Positions 42,781-51,562 of a stretch of 64,000 nucleotides of DNA are shown piece after piece. Numbering within the stretch: position 1 is the first letter of the stretch; every line of letters starts with the position of its first letter. The position numbers and the translations under genes were made by a program. This stretch comes from Emticicia sp. C21 (GTDB taxonomy: Bacteria; Bacteroidota; Bacteroidia; Cytophagales; Spirosomataceae): contig NZ_QVMT01000013.1 of NCBI RefSeq assembly GCF_003418935.1, forward strand, positions 25,301-89,300, read 5' to 3'. The notes beneath the pieces are model-generated. The model worked only from the letters and a program-made list of their open reading frames with translations. It was not told the origin of the DNA and searched no databases.

Positions 42781-43218
42781 CTATACCCTCATATAATCTG
42801 GTGTCCAGTTTTTAATGGATTTCTTTATCTCTTTCGGTGAAAGATTAATGTCTGCAGCTTCTTCGACTAGTTCGGGGAGTTCTTCATCAGAGGCAAATCT
42901 TAAAGCTAAAAGTTGATTTAAGGAGAGTCTTGGCTCAATCAGTTCTAATCTTTTCTTTGTCAATAGATAATAGCGAAAGCGCAATTCCAGTCTAACAATT
43001 CTATCCTGATTCATCAAAGCATAATGTTGTCTGAGCATATATGATAGCCATGCAATCAGAAAAAGTACAATACTAATTACAATCCAGATTGCCTGCTGGT
43101 CTTCATACTTTGTGCTAAAATAGATACATAGACCTATAAGAAAGAATACAACCGGATAAAAGATAAAGTGATGTGGAATGTAATATCTGACGTGGTTTTT
43201 ATAATTCTGTACTTCCAT
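42781..43218 (-). CDS. DUF6526 family membrane protein
   Basis: Protein of 145 aa with two hydrophobic segments (FIFYPVVFFLIGLCIYF and IWIVISIVLFLIAWLSYML) and a long cytoplasmic part. The start EVQNYKNHVRYYIPHHFI and the later RLELRFRYYLLTKKR and LNQLLALRFASDEELP are the patterns I associate with DUF6526. Its function is unknown. It has its own promoter and terminator, so it is a single-gene unit. Confidence 0.78.
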   Translation of the reverse strand: MEVQNYKNHVRYYIPHHFIFYPVVFFLIGLCIYFSTKYEDQQAIWIVISIVLFLIAWLSYMLRQHYALMNQDRIVRLELRFRYYLLTKKRLELIEPRLSLNQLLALRFASDEELPELVEEAADINLSPKEIKKSIKNWTPDYMRV

Positions 43219-43257
43219 AATAAATTTAAAATATCATCAATGCCTAAAATTCTATGC

Positions 43258-43287
43258 CAAAGGTAAAAAAAAGAGTATTTACTCAAA
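43258..43287 (-). promoter_or_regulatory. Promoter of the DUF6526 gene, overlapping the GH10 terminator
   Basis: On the minus strand TTTG (43287-43284), an 18-base spacer and TACCTTTG (43265-43258) form a near-consensus Bacteroidota promoter. The -33 element lies inside the terminator hairpin of the upstream xylanase gene. Confidence 0.5.
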
Positions 43288-43307
43288 TATCATTTGAATA
43301 AATACTC
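43266..43307 (-). terminator. Intrinsic terminator of the GH43-GH10 unit
   Basis: Outer stem GAGTATTTA (43273-43281) / TAAATACTC (43299-43307) with inner pairing CAAAT / ATTTG (43284-43296). On the minus strand it is followed by eight T, 20 bases after the xylanase stop. Confidence 0.82.
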
Positions 43308-43327
43308 CAACTTTTCATGAAATGTTT

Positions 43328-44392
43328 TTAGAATTTAATTACTTCCCAATAGGCGGGCTTGGGTTTAAATTCGGTATCAAACAATAATGGATAATCTTTT
43401 CTTCCCGGAAATGGGAAAGAGTCCAACCAGGTTGACTTATCAGATAAATTCCAGAAAGTAACACCTGTCAGGTGTCCTTTATGCTTGCGAAAAACTTCAA
43501 ACAACATCTTATAATGTTCGGTCTGCTTCTGCTGAATTTCAGGTGGAAATGCTGTTATATCAGTTGGTCGTTTTTCTCTTCGCTCATGTTCCTTAGGATA
43601 AACCGAAACATCCAGTTCTGTTATTTGAACCTGCAAACCTAAGGAAGCAAACTTATTGATTGACTCATCCAGTTCTTTTGCAGTAGGTTCATATACAGAC
43701 CAATGGCCTTGTAAACCTACTCCATGAATAGGCACTCCTTTATCCTTTAATTTTTTGACTAACTGATAAATCCGCTCACGTTTAGAGGCGCTTTCGGTAT
43801 TATAATCATTATAAAAAAGTAAAGCATTTGGGTCGGCGGCGTGCGCGTATTCAAATGCTTTTTCTATATACTCTTCTCCTATAATTTCATAAAACTTAGT
43901 TTTCCTGTAAATTTCATCTCCTCTATCCGGTACAGCTTCGTTGACAACATCCCAGGCATATAGTTTACCTTTATAGCGGCTTACTACGGCTGTAATATGT
44001 TGTTTCATACGAGCCAGAAGTTCTTCTTTAGCTACTTGCTGATCGTTTTTGGTAAAGAACCATTTAGGGGTCTGATTATGCCAACACAATGTATGTCCAC
44101 GCATTTTTAGACCATTCTTTTGAGCAAAATCAACTATTTTATCGGCTGGTGCCCAATTATATTGATTTTCTTCCGGATGAATTGGTCCCATCTTCATCGT
44201 ATTTTCAGGAGTCATGCTATTAAAATGTTGCAATATTAATGCTGACTCCGGGCCTGCATCCATCATTCTAGGATTAACAGCAACCCCTACCAGAAAATAG
44301 TCTTTATAATAATCTTTCAAACCCTTATCCTGTGCTTGTACAAGACAGATTGAAAACAAAAAAGCGGAGGCGATAGAATAGAATCTTTTCAT
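43328..44392 (-). CDS. Endo-1,4-beta-xylanase, GH10
   Basis: Secreted retaining xylanase cutting the beta-1,4-xylan backbone, 354 aa with a signal peptide (MKRFYSIASAFLFSICLVQA) and a single GH10 barrel. The acid/base Glu152 lies in WDVVNEAV and the nucleophile Glu259 in VQITELDVS; MRGHTLCWHNQTP holds the conserved His and Trp of the -1 subsite, and FWNLSDKSTW the final conserved Trp. There is no carbohydrate-binding module and no lipobox, so it should be periplasmic. It lies 9 bases downstream of the GH43 gene and is co-transcribed with it. Confidence 0.95.
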   Translation of the reverse strand: MKRFYSIASAFLFSICLVQAQDKGLKDYYKDYFLVGVAVNPRMMDAGPESALILQHFNSMTPENTMKMGPIHPEENQYNWAPADKIVDFAQKNGLKMRGHTLCWHNQTPKWFFTKNDQQVAKEELLARMKQHITAVVSRYKGKLYAWDVVNEAVPDRGDEIYRKTKFYEIIGEEYIEKAFEYAHAADPNALLFYNDYNTESASKRERIYQLVKKLKDKGVPIHGVGLQGHWSVYEPTAKELDESINKFASLGLQVQITELDVSVYPKEHERREKRPTDITAFPPEIQQKQTEHYKMLFEVFRKHKGHLTGVTFWNLSDKSTWLDSFPFPGRKDYPLLFDTEFKPKPAYWEVIKF

Positions 44393-44401
44393 TTTTTTTA
44401 G

Positions 44402-45451
44402 CTATTTATAGGCATGGACCGTAATAATGGTGCCATCAGGATTATATTGCAGCTCTGCTACTTTAATATTCCGTAAATGTGTTTGTCCTGATAGTTGTAC
44501 ATCATGGTAGAATAGATACCATTTGCCCTTAAATTCTACGATTGAATGGTGATTGGTCCAACCTTGTACGGGACTTAAAACTACTCCCTTATAGGTGAAT
44601 GGACCATACGGGCTTGTACCTATGGCATAGCAAATATTATGTGTATCACCTGTAGAATAAGAGAAATAATATTTTCCATTATATTTATGCATCCAGGCAG
44701 CTTCAAAGAAGCGTTTATCGTTATTGCTTTCTAAAAATGTCTTACCATATTCATCTATAATCTTTATATCTTTTGGAGTTTCAGCAAAGCTTAACATATT
44801 GCTGCTCATTTTGGCTACCTTAGGTAAAAAGGCATCTTCATTGGCGGTTCTTAGTTTACCATTTGCATCATATGACCCGCTTGACCATCTTTGTAATTGC
44901 CCTCCCCAAATACCGCCGAAGTACATATAATAATTGCCGTCTGTATCTTTAAAGACACTAGGATCAATACTAAAGCTACTTTCGATAGGAGTTTTTTCAG
45001 CCTTGAAAGGTCCTTCAGGCCTTTTGCTTGTGGCTACTCCAATCTTAAAAATATCCTGTTTATCCTTAACCGGGAAATACAGGTAATAGGTACCATTTTT
45101 ATAAGCAGCATCAGGTGCCCATAATTGTCTGCCAGCCCATGGAATGTCTTTAATATCTAACGCGACGCCATGGTCTGTTACTTTTCCGGTCGGACTATCC
45201 ATTGAAAAGATATGGTAATCTTTCATGTCAAAATGACTCCCGTTATCATCCTGTTTTACACCTGATTCAATATCGTGCGAAGGATAAATATATATTTTGC
45301 CATTGAATACATGGGCTGAGGGGTCGGCCGTATAAATATGACTAACTAACGGCTGTGAAACAGGCTGTTTTCTTGTTTGAGCAAGGCCGGTTACTGTTCC
45401 TAATAATGACAAAGCAATTATTGCAAGCTTTTTTTGAGTAAAGCAATTCAT
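44402..45451 (-). CDS. Glycoside hydrolase family 43 (beta-xylosidase/arabinofuranosidase type)
   Basis: Inverting five-bladed beta-propeller hydrolase, 349 aa, with a signal peptide (KLAIIALSLLGTVTGLAQ). The three catalytic acids are visible: base Asp43 in YTADPSAH, Asp163 in SSFSIDPSVF (pKa modulator) and acid Glu250 in KRFFEAAWMH. The propeller-closing pattern and NHHSIVEFKGKWYLFYHD are typical of the subfamily. Next to a GH10 xylanase it probably trims xylo-oligosaccharides, removing xylose or arabinose; which one cannot be told. First gene of the GH43-GH10 unit. Confidence 0.92.
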   Translation of the reverse strand: MNCFTQKKLAIIALSLLGTVTGLAQTRKQPVSQPLVSHIYTADPSAHVFNGKIYIYPSHDIESGVKQDDNGSHFDMKDYHIFSMDSPTGKVTDHGVALDIKDIPWAGRQLWAPDAAYKNGTYYLYFPVKDKQDIFKIGVATSKRPEGPFKAEKTPIESSFSIDPSVFKDTDGNYYMYFGGIWGGQLQRWSSGSYDANGKLRTANEDAFLPKVAKMSSNMLSFAETPKDIKIIDEYGKTFLESNNDKRFFEAAWMHKYNGKYYFSYSTGDTHNICYAIGTSPYGPFTYKGVVLSPVQGWTNHHSIVEFKGKWYLFYHDVQLSGQTHLRNIKVAELQYNPDGTIITVHAYK

Positions 45452-45610
45452 TTATTTAATAGGTTATGGTGAAAAAAATATTTAGTGATTTAGCCTATGA
45501 ATGAAAGATTGATTGATTAAATATCGATCATGAATTTTTCTTAACTTTATTATAAATAATTACTTAACCCTTAGTGCATTTAGGATTTACTTATAGAAAC
45601 TTTGGAGTGT

Positions 45611-45755
45611 ATCAGCGACTGAAGTCGCCGTCTAAGATAACAAATGTCTTTTATTACATCGCCGGACTTAAGTCCGGCTTACTTATTAATTATTCCTTTG
45701 TTAGCGTAGACATCGACTTCAGTCGGTGAAACCAATTGAAGACGGAACTTCTTGA
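45611..45755. repeat. Cluster of short palindromes (REP-like) in the GH43-SDR gap
   Basis: Within the 338-base gap 45452-45789: GCGACT-GA-AGTCGC (45615-45628), a perfect 18-base palindrome GCCGGACTTAAGTCCGGC (45661-45678), and CGACT-TC-AGTCG (45714-45725), the first and third in opposite orientation, with GAAGACGGAACTTC just after (45739-45752). They are much richer in GC than their surroundings. Such GACTGAAGTC/GACTTAAGTC palindromes are common between genes in Cytophagales. The rest of the gap (45452-45610) shows nothing I can name. Confidence 0.6.
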
Positions 45756-45789
45756 ATTAATTTATCTAAATGTACTACTGGTTTACTTA

Positions 45790-46593
45790 TTAAAACCCTA
45801 CAGAATTTCCTCCATCAACAGGAAGTGATGCTCCTGTTATATAGCGTGCAGCTTCTGAGGCTAAGAATACCGCTGCCCAACCAATGTCATCCGGTTTACC
45901 GAATTTGCCCATGGGAGTTCTGCTAAGTGCTTTATTCATTCGGTCTGGGTCACTGTTCATTGCTGTTTGCATCATAGCTGTTTCTATAAAACCCGGAGCA
46001 ATAGCATTGACACGGACATTGAATTTTGAAAATTCAGAAGCCAATACTTTTACCATGCCTTCTACGCCTGATTTCGAGGCGGCATAGGCTACCACCCGGT
46101 CAATTCCGTAATAGGCTGCCATGGAAGAAATCATGAGAATAGAGCCGCTCTGACGCGCAATCATTCGTTTGGCACATGAGCGGGTTAAAGCAAAGGCAGC
46201 ATTCAGATTAGTATGTACAATTCTTTGAAAATCTTCATCTGAAACCTCTAAAGCAGGTTTTTTCATATTAATCCCGGCATTGTTTACCAGAATATCAACC
46301 GGTCCTATATGCGTTTCAATGTGTTCAACCAAACCTTCTAAAGAGCCTAACTCAGTTACATCATTTACCACATATTGAGCTGATTCACCTAATGATTCTA
46401 CTGATTCCTTGAGGGCATGTTCACGGCGACCTGTAATTACAACTTCTGCGCCTGCCGAAATCATGCATTGGGCTATATTAAATCCGATTCCACTACCCCC
46501 TCCGGTTATAAGAGCTAATTTGCCTTCTAATGAAAACACGTTCTTTTCCAGGTGAGCGGATTCTACACCGTTCAATTTTTGTTCTGCAATCAT
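45790..46593 (-). CDS. SDR oxidoreductase, possible D-fructuronate reductase
   Basis: Classical short-chain dehydrogenase of 267 aa. Cofactor motif TGGGSGIG (about 33-40) with an Arg pair GRR after strand 2, which favours NADP(H); NNAG, the catalytic Ser of MISSMAAY and YAASK (YxxxK) are intact; the end GASLPVDGGNSVGF is standard. Its start overlaps the GH67 stop by four bases (ATGA), so the two are translationally coupled. With alpha-glucuronidase upstream and mannonate dehydratase in the same cluster, the missing step, fructuronate to mannonate, is a reasonable role; glucose/gluconate dehydrogenases of the same family are the alternative. Confidence 0.85.
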   Translation of the reverse strand: MIAEQKLNGVESAHLEKNVFSLEGKLALITGGGSGIGFNIAQCMISAGAEVVITGRREHALKESVESLGESAQYVVNDVTELGSLEGLVEHIETHIGPVDILVNNAGINMKKPALEVSDEDFQRIVHTNLNAAFALTRSCAKRMIARQSGSILMISSMAAYYGIDRVVAYAASKSGVEGMVKVLASEFSKFNVRVNAIAPGFIETAMMQTAMNSDPDRMNKALSRTPMGKFGKPDDIGWAAVFLASEAARYITGASLPVDGGNSVGF

Positions 46594-48698
46594 CTTAAAT
46601 GGTATATTTCTACTAATTTTTTAACTTCGTCTAATGTTCTTGTTGGATGCAGGAATGGCGCCGGGATTGGCGTTTTGGTATAGGTAATGAAATACAAAAC
46701 ACAAGCATCACGCCACCATAAGGCTTCTTTCTCCTGTATTTTTAATCGGCCTTTTACATTTTCAAATGTTTCTTTATCAATCTTTGGTTTAAGGCTCTCC
46801 CAAGTGGTTTCCATTTTTTTTACCTGTTCAACCCCGTCATAATATCTGAAACAGAGTTCATTCCAAAGTGTTCGACCTGTGCTTAATTTCTTTGTCCACG
46901 CCACATGATGAAACCAAAGGAGATAGTCTAAAGAGCATTGCTCTGGGTTTCCCCATAACTTTTGCACTTCCGGTTTATATAAAGTTAAAGCATTACTTAT
47001 GCCTCCAATCCGATCAAAGCCTAACCCAACTGAATCTGCTCTATGATAATAAACCGATGTCCAATCCGGTCGACCGCTTTTTGCTAACCATGGTTCCGGG
47101 CCATAGTGATGCCCCTCGCCCATCATATGGGCCGTTCCTAAAGGATAAGTATAACTTATGTAAATGGGTAAAGACTGCATCATCATGGTCCTGATTTTAT
47201 CCTGAGCAGTTTTGTTTTTTGCCAGAGTCATGGCAATCCATTCTGAAGCAATTTGTTCAGAAGTCAGGCTGTGGTCCCATGCTAACCGACCAAAGGCATA
47301 CCAATTGGCCTGATTGAATGGATGTGCTGTCCAGTTTACATCAGAACCTGTATTCGCAACTCCTGCCATTAAGGAGTTTTGATGTGATTCCAGGCTACCA
47401 TCAATCACCTTAGCGACGGTTGAGCCTTTGCCTTTTGCAAAAGTATCACTATCCAAGCATTCTTTAAACATAGGGGCCAAATAAGTGAGATGTGTTGATT
47501 GGCCCAGATATTCTTGGGTTATCTGAAACTCCATGCCGAGATTTGTCTTCGGGAAAGCACCAAACATCGGGTGAAAAGGCTCACGGGGCATGAAATCAAT
47601 CGGGCCATTTTTTACCTGTACGATTACTTTGGGATCAAAAGTACCGTCTAAAGGCTTGAATTGCTCATAAGCCTCTTTGAAACGATCTCCTTTAGGGTCT
47701 GCATTATATACAAAAGCCCGCCAGATGACTATTCCTTTGAATGGACGCATAGCTTCGGCTAACATATTTGCGCCATCGGCATGAGTACGTCCATAATCTT
47801 GCGGGCCAGGTTCTCCTTCTGAGTTAGCTTTTACCAGGAATCCACCAAAATCAGGAATGTATTCGTGAATCTCTTTCGTTTTATCGTTCCACCATTTTCG
47901 TACTTCTGGGTCAAGTGGGTCTGATGTTTTAAGCCCTCCTAAAGTGCGCGGAGACCTGAAATTAACCGATATAAATACTCTTATACCGTAAGGGCGCAAA
48001 ACATCTGCTACGGCTTTGATTTTCTCCAGATACTCAGGTGTAAGAAATCTTGAACTGGCATTTACATTATTAATAGATGCTGCATTGATACCAATGGATG
48101 CATTGGCTCGCGCATATTGAATATAACGAGGATCAATTCTGAATGGTAATTCCGTCCACTTCCACATAGAAGAACCTGCATAGCCACGCTCTACTGTTCC
48201 ATTGGCATTATCCCAATGGTTTAACATTCGAATCTTTACTTTCGGATTACTTACAATGGTCAGTTTATTGAGACTTTTTCCAGTCTGAATATTTCTCAAT
48301 AGTTCAAATGCCCCATACAAAACACCTGACGGTGTTTTAGCACTTATAACGATGTTCCCTTTTTGGGAATGAATAGCAAAACCGTCTTCAATTAAGTTCT
48401 GTACATTGGGGCCATCAGCGCTTATTTCTAAAATTATACCTCCTGTTTTACTACCCATATTTTTTGAGATGAGAACTTTCTTACCTAAAAGTCCCTCAAA
48501 ACCCATTTGTAGTTCGTTGGCGGCTGTTATAACGATTGGAGAGTCTTCGTTAAATGAAATATGCTTTGTCAGAGAGGCATAGACTTCTCTTTGTTTGACG
48601 TCTTTCAATAAATCATATTTAAGCCACAAACGGGAACCATCATCGGCAAATGTATTGACGGAGATAAACAGAAATAATATAATAAGTTTTCTAAACAT
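46590..48698 (-). CDS. aguA: Alpha-glucuronidase, GH67
   Basis: Releases 4-O-methyl-glucuronic acid from the non-reducing end of aldouronic acids produced by xylanase action, 702 aa with signal peptide (KLIILFLFISVNTFA). The full GH67 architecture is present: N-terminal GH-associated domain (residues 1-150), TIM barrel opening with LNHWDNANGTVERGYAG, the catalytic acid region NSEGEPGPQDYGR, an Asp/Glu pair in GPIDFMPREPFHP and TNLGMEFQITQEYLG, and the all-helical C-terminal domain. It lies 37 bases after a serine-hydrolase gene and is coupled by ATGA to the SDR. Confidence 0.96.
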   Translation of the reverse strand: MFRKLIILFLFISVNTFADDGSRLWLKYDLLKDVKQREVYASLTKHISFNEDSPIVITAANELQMGFEGLLGKKVLISKNMGSKTGGIILEISADGPNVQNLIEDGFAIHSQKGNIVISAKTPSGVLYGAFELLRNIQTGKSLNKLTIVSNPKVKIRMLNHWDNANGTVERGYAGSSMWKWTELPFRIDPRYIQYARANASIGINAASINNVNASSRFLTPEYLEKIKAVADVLRPYGIRVFISVNFRSPRTLGGLKTSDPLDPEVRKWWNDKTKEIHEYIPDFGGFLVKANSEGEPGPQDYGRTHADGANMLAEAMRPFKGIVIWRAFVYNADPKGDRFKEAYEQFKPLDGTFDPKVIVQVKNGPIDFMPREPFHPMFGAFPKTNLGMEFQITQEYLGQSTHLTYLAPMFKECLDSDTFAKGKGSTVAKVIDGSLESHQNSLMAGVANTGSDVNWTAHPFNQANWYAFGRLAWDHSLTSEQIASEWIAMTLAKNKTAQDKIRTMMMQSLPIYISYTYPLGTAHMMGEGHHYGPEPWLAKSGRPDWTSVYYHRADSVGLGFDRIGGISNALTLYKPEVQKLWGNPEQCSLDYLLWFHHVAWTKKLSTGRTLWNELCFRYYDGVEQVKKMETTWESLKPKIDKETFENVKGRLKIQEKEALWWRDACVLYFITYTKTPIPAPFLHPTRTLDEVKKLVEIYHLR

Positions 48699-48735
48699 AA
48701 ATCTGTAATTAGCTTTCTGTTAATTTTATTTTTAA

Positions 48736-50295
48736 TTATACTTTCTTCACTACTCCAACCAAACTCTCCCTTTTTTCAGGGCTAGTCTTTGTATTTTCAG
48801 AAACACTATTTAAAAAAGAAATCGTTACTTTATTTCCATCGAATACACAGTTCAATTTATCTCCATGAATAGCCTCAACAAATTTTTCGTTGAGCTGTAA
48901 TGTATTATCATTTGTCCAGGTAGCTGTTCCTGCTATTTTTGATGGCATGTGCGTACGGTTCGGAACAGGAAATAAGTTTCGTGTAGCCCCCTCATTAATA
49001 AGCCAGCTTTGCCAGCCAAACCTCAGCTTATCAACTCCGACAGCAGAGGTTAACGTTAGTATACAATAATCTTTATCAAAATAGAAATTCATTTCTCTGA
49101 TACCATACGGGTTAGCTTCTATTTGAAAAGCCTTATTCATGTAATTCGAAGCCAATGGCGAAGTTATTGAGCCTTTTGGTGTTGTCAAAGACAGGCTTTT
49201 TATATCATTGCTTAAAGCTGATAAGTCAGTTGAATTTTCTGGCAATGCAGGATTGCTCATCGCAGGTAATAATGTCTGATAAGCCACATTCATTGTTTTC
49301 TGCAAATCCCAGCTTTCTGAAGTCATTACCAATATGGCATCCTGCTCAGGCATCACCATGCAGAACTGACCGAAAGCGCCATCTCCCCTATAAAAGCCTG
49401 GCTTACATCGCCAGAATTGATAACCATACCCTTGTGACCAATCACTATCTCCTTTGTTTGAAGTAGTTTGTTTTTTGGTAGCTTCTTCAATCCATGATTC
49501 TGGCAATAATTGTTTCCCATTCCATTTACCTTTTTGCAAATAGAATTGTCCAAACTTCGCAATGTCTTCGGTTTTTACTCGTAAACCGAAGCCTGCGGTA
49601 TTTAAACCTTGTGGTGAAGTTTCCCAGTCGTAGCCTTCAATACCTAAAGGTTCAAAAAGCCTCGGCGCTAAATATTTATCCAGATTTTGCCCTGTTACCT
49701 TATGAACTATAGCCCCTAACATATAAGTCGCTCCGGTATTATACAAAAAATGAGTACTTGGTTCATGCAAAACCGGCTGGTCTAAAAATGTTTTTACCCA
49801 TGACTGGTTGCTCATTTCTCTCAGCTTAGGCATAGTATCAACATCGTGCCCTGTATTCATCGTGAGCAGATGTTTGATTTTCATAGCCTTGAGGTTTTCA
49901 CTTGGCGAAGCAGGAGTATCACCTGGAAAAAAAGAAATAACTTTATCTTCAACTGTAATTTTACCTTCTTTAACCAGGAAACCGATGGCGGTACTTGTAA
50001 AACTTTTTGACAAAGAATACAAAGTATGCTTATAATTAGCATCAAATGGTTTCCACCAACCCTCGGCTACCACATTCCCATGTCGAAGTAACATAAAGCT
50101 ATGCCATTCCAGTCCAGACTCCTTAATGGCCGCCAGAAAATCTCTAATTCCCTTGGAGGAAACACCCTGTGATTCAGGTGATTTTCTTGGCAATGAGGAT
50201 GTCATCACTGAAGCCTGAGACCAGAAGGGTGGTACAGTAAGCAAAAGCGAGACAGTGCCAGCTTGCTTGATAAATGTTCTTCTTGACGGGTTCAT
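48736..50295 (-). CDS. Serine hydrolase (beta-lactamase fold, class C-like)
   Basis: Exported serine hydrolase of 519 aa. It starts with a twin-arginine signal (SRRTFIKQAGTVSLLLTVPP), then the beta-lactamase fold: SxxK at Ser94-Lys97 (SLSK), Tyr185 in FLYNTGATY, and the third block GDGAFGQ. From about residue 380 a separate beta-rich domain follows. Such proteins are rarely true beta-lactamases; esterases and peptidases share the fold. Its place between mannonate dehydratase and GH67 suggests an esterase acting on xylan side chains, but this is inference. It begins 33 bases after the uxuA stop. Confidence 0.85.
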   Translation of the reverse strand: MNPSRRTFIKQAGTVSLLLTVPPFWSQASVMTSSLPRKSPESQGVSSKGIRDFLAAIKESGLEWHSFMLLRHGNVVAEGWWKPFDANYKHTLYSLSKSFTSTAIGFLVKEGKITVEDKVISFFPGDTPASPSENLKAMKIKHLLTMNTGHDVDTMPKLREMSNQSWVKTFLDQPVLHEPSTHFLYNTGATYMLGAIVHKVTGQNLDKYLAPRLFEPLGIEGYDWETSPQGLNTAGFGLRVKTEDIAKFGQFYLQKGKWNGKQLLPESWIEEATKKQTTSNKGDSDWSQGYGYQFWRCKPGFYRGDGAFGQFCMVMPEQDAILVMTSESWDLQKTMNVAYQTLLPAMSNPALPENSTDLSALSNDIKSLSLTTPKGSITSPLASNYMNKAFQIEANPYGIREMNFYFDKDYCILTLTSAVGVDKLRFGWQSWLINEGATRNLFPVPNRTHMPSKIAGTATWTNDNTLQLNEKFVEAIHGDKLNCVFDGNKVTISFLNSVSENTKTSPEKRESLVGVVKKV

Positions 50296-50328
50296 AGTGG
50301 TTAATTGTTGGTTGAATATCTGAATAAA

Positions 50329-51531
50329 TTATATTATAACTTCTGCCTTCTCAATAGCCATTTCCAGCCCTCTTAATTCTGCCAGACCCTTCAGGCGTCC
50401 AATGGCTGAGTAGCCGGGATAGGTCCTTTTATGTAAATCATCTAAAATCTGGTGTCCGTGGTCTGGTCGCATCGGAATGTTCCAGTCGGCTCTACCTTCT
50501 CCCTGTCTTTTATGTGTTTCAGCTACAATAGCTTTCACAACTTCATACATATCTACATCACCCACCAGGTGAGCTGCTTCATGGAAATTGAGAGGATTTT
50601 CTTCTCTTTTAATGGTTCTCAGGTGCAGGAAATGAATTCTTTCTCCAAATTTTTCAATCATTCCGGTTAAATCATTATCTGTCCTTATACCTAAAGACCC
50701 GGTGCAAAAGGTTATACCATTATTTCTAATATCACAGGCAGCCATTAACTGTTTTAAATCACTCTCGGTGCTTACGACTCGTGGTAATCCTAATAATGGT
50801 TTAGGAGGGTCATCAGGATGAATACAAAGATTAATTCCGACCTCTTGTGCTACAGGTGCTATTTGTTGAATAAAATAATAGAGATTTTCTCTTAATTCTT
50901 TATCTCCAATGTTTTTGTAATTATCTAATAAACCTTGAAAAGTATTCAAATCAAATGCCTCTTCAGAACCCGGCAGTCCCAACAAAACTGTATTGGTTAA
51001 TGTAGATACTTCTTCCTTTGTCATCTGATTCAGCTTATTCAGCGCTTTTATCTGAACCTCACTAGTAAAGTCATTCTTAGCAGCAGGTCGCTTGAGAATG
51101 TATAAATCAAAAATAGCGAAGTCTTCCCATACAAATCTCAACGCTTTACCGCCATCAGGCATTTCGTAATTCAGATTGGTTCTCGACCAATCTAAGACAG
51201 GCATGAAATTATAGCAAACTGTGAAAATGCCACATTCTGCTAAATTCCTAAGTGAGGTTTTATAATTCTCAATCAATTGTTCTCTCTCGGGAAGTCCTTT
51301 TTTTATGGCTTCATGAACAGGTAAACTTTCTACTACCAGCCAATGTAAAGGGACAAATTTGTCGTTTCCTGCTTCAATCAGGTTTTTTCTTTCTTCTATT
51401 GCTTCTATCGACCAAACCTCTCCCACAGGAATCTGATGCAGGGCTGTTACAACGCCTGTGCAACCTGCCTGTCTGATATCCATTAATGAAACGGGGTCAT
51501 TTGGCCCAAACCAACGCATTGTATGAATCAT
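50329..51531 (-). CDS. uxuA: Mannonate dehydratase
   Basis: Dehydrates D-mannonate to 2-keto-3-deoxy-D-gluconate in the glucuronate pathway, a cytosolic metal enzyme of the xylose-isomerase fold. I start it at ATG 51531, giving 400 aa that open with TMRWFGPNDPVSLMDIRQAG as in other UxuA proteins; the longer frame reaching 51648 would overlap the esterase gene and adds 39 unrelated residues. Internal landmarks are VVESLPVHEAIK, CYNFMPVLDWSRT, LCIHPDDPPKPLLGLPRV, FCTGSLG and FLHLRTIKREEN; the final MRPDHGHQ binds metal. It follows the esterase after 31 bases. Confidence 0.96.
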   Translation of the reverse strand: MIHTMRWFGPNDPVSLMDIRQAGCTGVVTALHQIPVGEVWSIEAIEERKNLIEAGNDKFVPLHWLVVESLPVHEAIKKGLPEREQLIENYKTSLRNLAECGIFTVCYNFMPVLDWSRTNLNYEMPDGGKALRFVWEDFAIFDLYILKRPAAKNDFTSEVQIKALNKLNQMTKEEVSTLTNTVLLGLPGSEEAFDLNTFQGLLDNYKNIGDKELRENLYYFIQQIAPVAQEVGINLCIHPDDPPKPLLGLPRVVSTESDLKQLMAACDIRNNGITFCTGSLGIRTDNDLTGMIEKFGERIHFLHLRTIKREENPLNFHEAAHLVGDVDMYEVVKAIVAETHKRQGEGRADWNIPMRPDHGHQILDDLHKRTYPGYSAIGRLKGLAELRGLEMAIEKAEVII

Positions 51532-51562
51532 ATCTGTTAATTTTCTTAATTCTCTGTATTGA

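Noticed and set aside
49353-49562. Numerous short frames antisense to or out of frame with large genes (this one as an example)
   Set aside because: They lie entirely within confidently assigned genes, show no family motifs and have no start context of their own.
48736-50295. Antibiotic-resistance beta-lactamase
   Set aside because: Only the fold motifs fit; the long additional C-terminal domain and the uronate/xylan neighbours favour another hydrolase role.
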